This document shows, one piece after another, positions 62,601 through 64,000 of a DNA stretch of 64,000 bases (its first letter is position 1; every line of letters starts with the position of its first letter). The notes under the pieces are model-generated. The model did no database searches, was not told where the DNA came from, and worked only from the letters and a program-made list of their open reading frames with translations. The stretch covers positions 744,001-808,000 of the forward strand of contig CAKMXJ010000004.1 in NCBI GenBank assembly GCA_928724745.1, written 5' to 3'. This DNA comes from Anthracocystis setariae. Taxonomy: Eukaryota; Basidiomycota; Ustilaginomycetes; Ustilaginales; Ustilaginaceae. A program made the position numbers and the translations under genes.

Positions 62601-64000
62601 TCGAAGGCGCTTTGGACGAAGCCAATGCTTCGATCGATGCCAAGCTCCAGCAGCTGGACGAAGCCGGCGTCGCACATCTCACTTTGGCTGAGCGCCTTGA
62701 ACAAGCGCATGAGCGTATCGCCGAGCTCGAAGCTGAGCTTGAACGCCTGCGCATGACTGGCGGACACAGTGGAGACACTTCTTCCGCTAGCCCCAGCAAG
62801 AGCGTCTCTCAGCGGCAAAGAGTGTTCGCCGACGTGCATGCTCAACTTGAGGCGCTTAAATCTCGATGGGCGGCAGATCACGACAAACTTCAAGAACGCG
62901 AACGCGAACTGGAACGACGGGAACGCGAGCTTCAAGACCGCAGCACCGAGAAGCGTCACTACCAGGAGGTGCTCGCCGAGCTCAACCGATTCAAAGAGGC
63001 TGCAACGTCGCTTCAACGTGACCTGGAGAATGAGCGGGCCAGGCAGCGAACCAAGCTCGCAGAAACCCGCGCTGCTAGCCACCAGAAGACTTCGATCGAG
63101 GGAAGCTTGACAAGGACCCAAGCCGAGTTGGATGCTGTTAAGCGCCAATTGGACGAGAAGCTTGGTGGACTTGAAGATCTTTCGCGTCAGTTCAGGGAGG
63201 AGGCTGCTTCGCCAGGTTCTCGTGGAGGACAGAACGACCGCTTGGCTTCTCGCTTCCACGCCGCACAACGCGAGGTGGAAGCACTCAAAGTCGAACGCAA
63301 TGACCTCCTCTCACAGCGCGCCGAGCTGCACCGCGAATTTGCGGCGGCCAACGAAAAGTATGAATCGGTCCTGGCGGATCTTAGTGCGAGTCGCGCTGCC
63401 CTCGCGGAACACCAAGCGCAGCTGGACGAGCAAATTACGCAAATGGAAGCGGCCCATGCTGCACTGCGGGCGAAGAAGGTGGAGTACGAAAGGGTTGTGG
63501 GGGACCGGGACAGGTTGAAAGCTGAGCGCGATCTTATTATCCACGATGTGGGGATGTTTGAGCAGGAACTGCGTCGCCTTCGTCGTGAGGCCGATCGTCA
63601 GGGACAGGATCTCGAAGCACTTCGTGCGGAACGAGAGCAAGCGCGTCGACAAGTTGCCTCTGATGGCGAAGCCAAGGACCGCGAGAGGGCCGAATTCATG
63701 GTGCAAGTGCGAACGCTCGTGGACCAGCTCAAGAGCAAGACGGCTGAAGTCGACCGCATCAAGTCCAAACTCGATGATCTCGAGAGGTCAAGAATCACTG
63801 CCGCTGCCCCACCACCGTACGTCGAAGAACACTCGTTGGTGGCAGCGAGAAAGATGCACGAAGCAGAGTGCAAAGGCTTGCTCCTTCAGATCAAGTACCT
63901 CAAGCTCAAGCTCAACCGCGAGATGGACTTGCGTGCCGACCTAGGTCACCAGAAACAGTACATCGCGCTCCTTCTCCAAGGCTTGACCCGCTCAGATGCA
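59603..64000 (+). CDS. Pericentrin/Pcp1-like coiled-coil spindle pole body protein (3' end outside window)
   Basis: The frame is open from ATG 59603 to the window edge: 1466 codons with no stop, so the gene is partial. Residues 1-580 are Ser/Thr/Ala/Pro-rich and disordered, with TPRR and GGVAELLRRG-type basic stretches. From about residue 586 to 1440 the sequence is almost continuous coiled coil with heptad Leu/Glu/Lys patterns (ARLDAENEELKRERDQLL onward). The last 40 residues (LLLQIKYLKLKLNREMD, then LRADLGHQKQYIALLL) resemble the start of the PACT domain that anchors fungal Pcp1 and human pericentrin/AKAP450 to the spindle pole. It probably recruits gamma-tubulin complexes for spindle microtubules. 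No introns are seen in the visible part. A different long coiled-coil protein, such as a Golgi tether, remains possible. Confidence 0.6.
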   Translation, partial: MDLNFGTPARLERQIAQDLMDTQSEFDLSVPGGDTRDISASITRTPLAPSNRHNSSFSRPSDSSEASTASPTKQTHLDAPLARTQPVTLAAAVRNAHAVSNPAPDHVPTGISASSSTSSVSDSPHSARFPDPYSHVRSTSPPLTSTPQRTRAPASTVGSRSRTIMTARPLHPSSAEATATQRYDDTTKTAASASRGTRSARSASTVLDDLTESSIAPEDAADHQRVATHPSNSDVPPQHPSVDGHDFVVYDAPPIQSTSSNASPIASDGPFGTPDAAIDWRQRRAQRRKLVQLDESAVDDDESRVEPEQDAHTIASSQPTGTVATRAESIAETEDTATAYSSPAAARLARQALVTGPAVQSESATSTPSRPNPGAFATPRQASASDERARMKQYLLNSVRATEKTQLRTGRSSDAHLEAIERLKAQAQLQRTPGSLSEGDARTQEVSSPATSSTGPTPRRRMDRLGRANTIAAGRTPLPKGGVAELLRRGALSGVSDSSAAFSVHGESPLRTGPQAGEQIKDDEVASAVGSTTTYSEASSNDLALAPNASKHGAMGLRANTSFPGLGAAEAGTEANSIARPRVDAAKLVLYQSKLNARLDAENEELKRERDQLLAKIVKLETGASAHPQPNLDEVQQQLHAERKRADALDKEAQELADLLDDKERELESLKSTSGQSADKEEDYQELRDEVDELRRLLKERNEDVEELESRLERERTQMEEQVQQAKAFSFQTLDRIETERDEALERVQALQVELAQAKERRTDLTHEAEDDDPDKDGEIEVLEHRIQDLETERATLVEDLKSKAEALQRVESELENLRHQGRSDAARIRGLERRLNSANAQPSKNGALDANDSQVDELKSIKNDLRDARAYISELEDKVSEQKASTSSSLHEERIRFLERQKAELEERVQQYREMISKGVGTNLTNLFKNEGGDAASSAPVTPGRTANGSSPLPKSVISLRNISAVRTPRSPGPLSEASWLYNDSSLGAGNIVDRIAYLEGALDEANASIDAKLQQLDEAGVAHLTLAERLEQAHERIAELEAELERLRMTGGHSGDTSSASPSKSVSQRQRVFADVHAQLEALKSRWAADHDKLQERERELERRERELQDRSTEKRHYQEVLAELNRFKEAATSLQRDLENERARQRTKLAETRAASHQKTSIEGSLTRTQAELDAVKRQLDEKLGGLEDLSRQFREEAASPGSRGGQNDRLASRFHAAQREVEALKVERNDLLSQRAELHREFAAANEKYESVLADLSASRAALAEHQAQLDEQITQMEAAHAALRAKKVEYERVVGDRDRLKAERDLIIHDVGMFEQELRRLRREADRQGQDLEALRAEREQARRQVASDGEAKDRERAEFMVQVRTLVDQLKSKTAEVDRIKSKLDDLERSRITAAAPPPYVEEHSLVAARKMHEAECKGLLLQIKYLKLKLNREMDLRADLGHQKQYIALLLQGLTRSDA

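Overview
The window looks like a chromosomal segment of a smut fungus (Ustilaginaceae: Ustilago, Sporisorium, Pseudozyma and relatives). Most genes are long, nearly intronless and GC-rich at third codon positions. The few introns have fungal boundaries (GTACGT or GTAAGT donors, CAG acceptors). Products include fungus-specific families (chitin deacetylase, Nak1/Kic1-type kinase, Zn2Cys6 regulator, Pcp1-like spindle pole protein), and microsatellites and homopolymers are frequent between genes. The genus call is an inference from gene style; no sequence comparison was run. No virus, transposon, CRISPR array, tRNA or rRNA was seen.

Layout. 0.5-6.4 kb: LAS1 (-), a CAJ1-type DnaJ protein (+) and a membrane-anchored ubiquitin protease (-), with an unresolved coding signal overlapping the protease start. 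6.4-9.4 kb: non-coding, dotted with GTACAGTAC-type motifs. 9.4-13.3 kb: a winged-helix regulator with 49 consecutive glutamines, a (TTG)40 tract downstream of it, then an Ala/Glu-rich protein (-, one intron). 13.3-17.1 kb: a 3.8-kb gene-free block rich in the same motif. 17.2-26.1 kb: CDP-diacylglycerol synthase CDS1 (+, one intron), an N-terminally extended Nak1/Kic1-like kinase (+) and a GPI-type chitin deacetylase (-). 27.2-34.3 kb, all minus: a single-span membrane protein, a pyroglutamyl-peptidase and ribosome-biogenesis factor MAK21/NOC1. 35.8-36.9 kb: a secreted Ser-rich double-psi beta-barrel protein. 39.9-50 kb: an 1862-residue conserved fungal protein (one intron) and a CLASP/Stu1-like TOG protein. 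50.5-53.5 kb: mitochondrial ABC transporter MDL1 followed closely by a GatC-like amidotransferase subunit. 53.9-56.5 kb: a zinc-cluster regulator (-). 59.6-64 kb: a Pcp1/pericentrin-like coiled-coil protein that runs off the window.

These are mostly housekeeping and morphogenesis genes, not one pathway. Themes are ribosome biogenesis (LAS1, MAK21), the mitochondrion (MDL1, GatC), the cell surface (chitin deacetylase, DPBB protein) and polarity or cytoskeleton (Nak1-like kinase, CLASP, Pcp1-like).

The observations most worth a second look are: (1) complementary (CAA)49 and (TTG)40 tracts in and just downstream of one gene, able to form a long RNA hairpin if co-transcribed; (2) splice sites that would fuse MDL1 in frame to GatC; (3) a dispersed palindromic GTACTGTACAGTAC-type motif confined to non-coding DNA.
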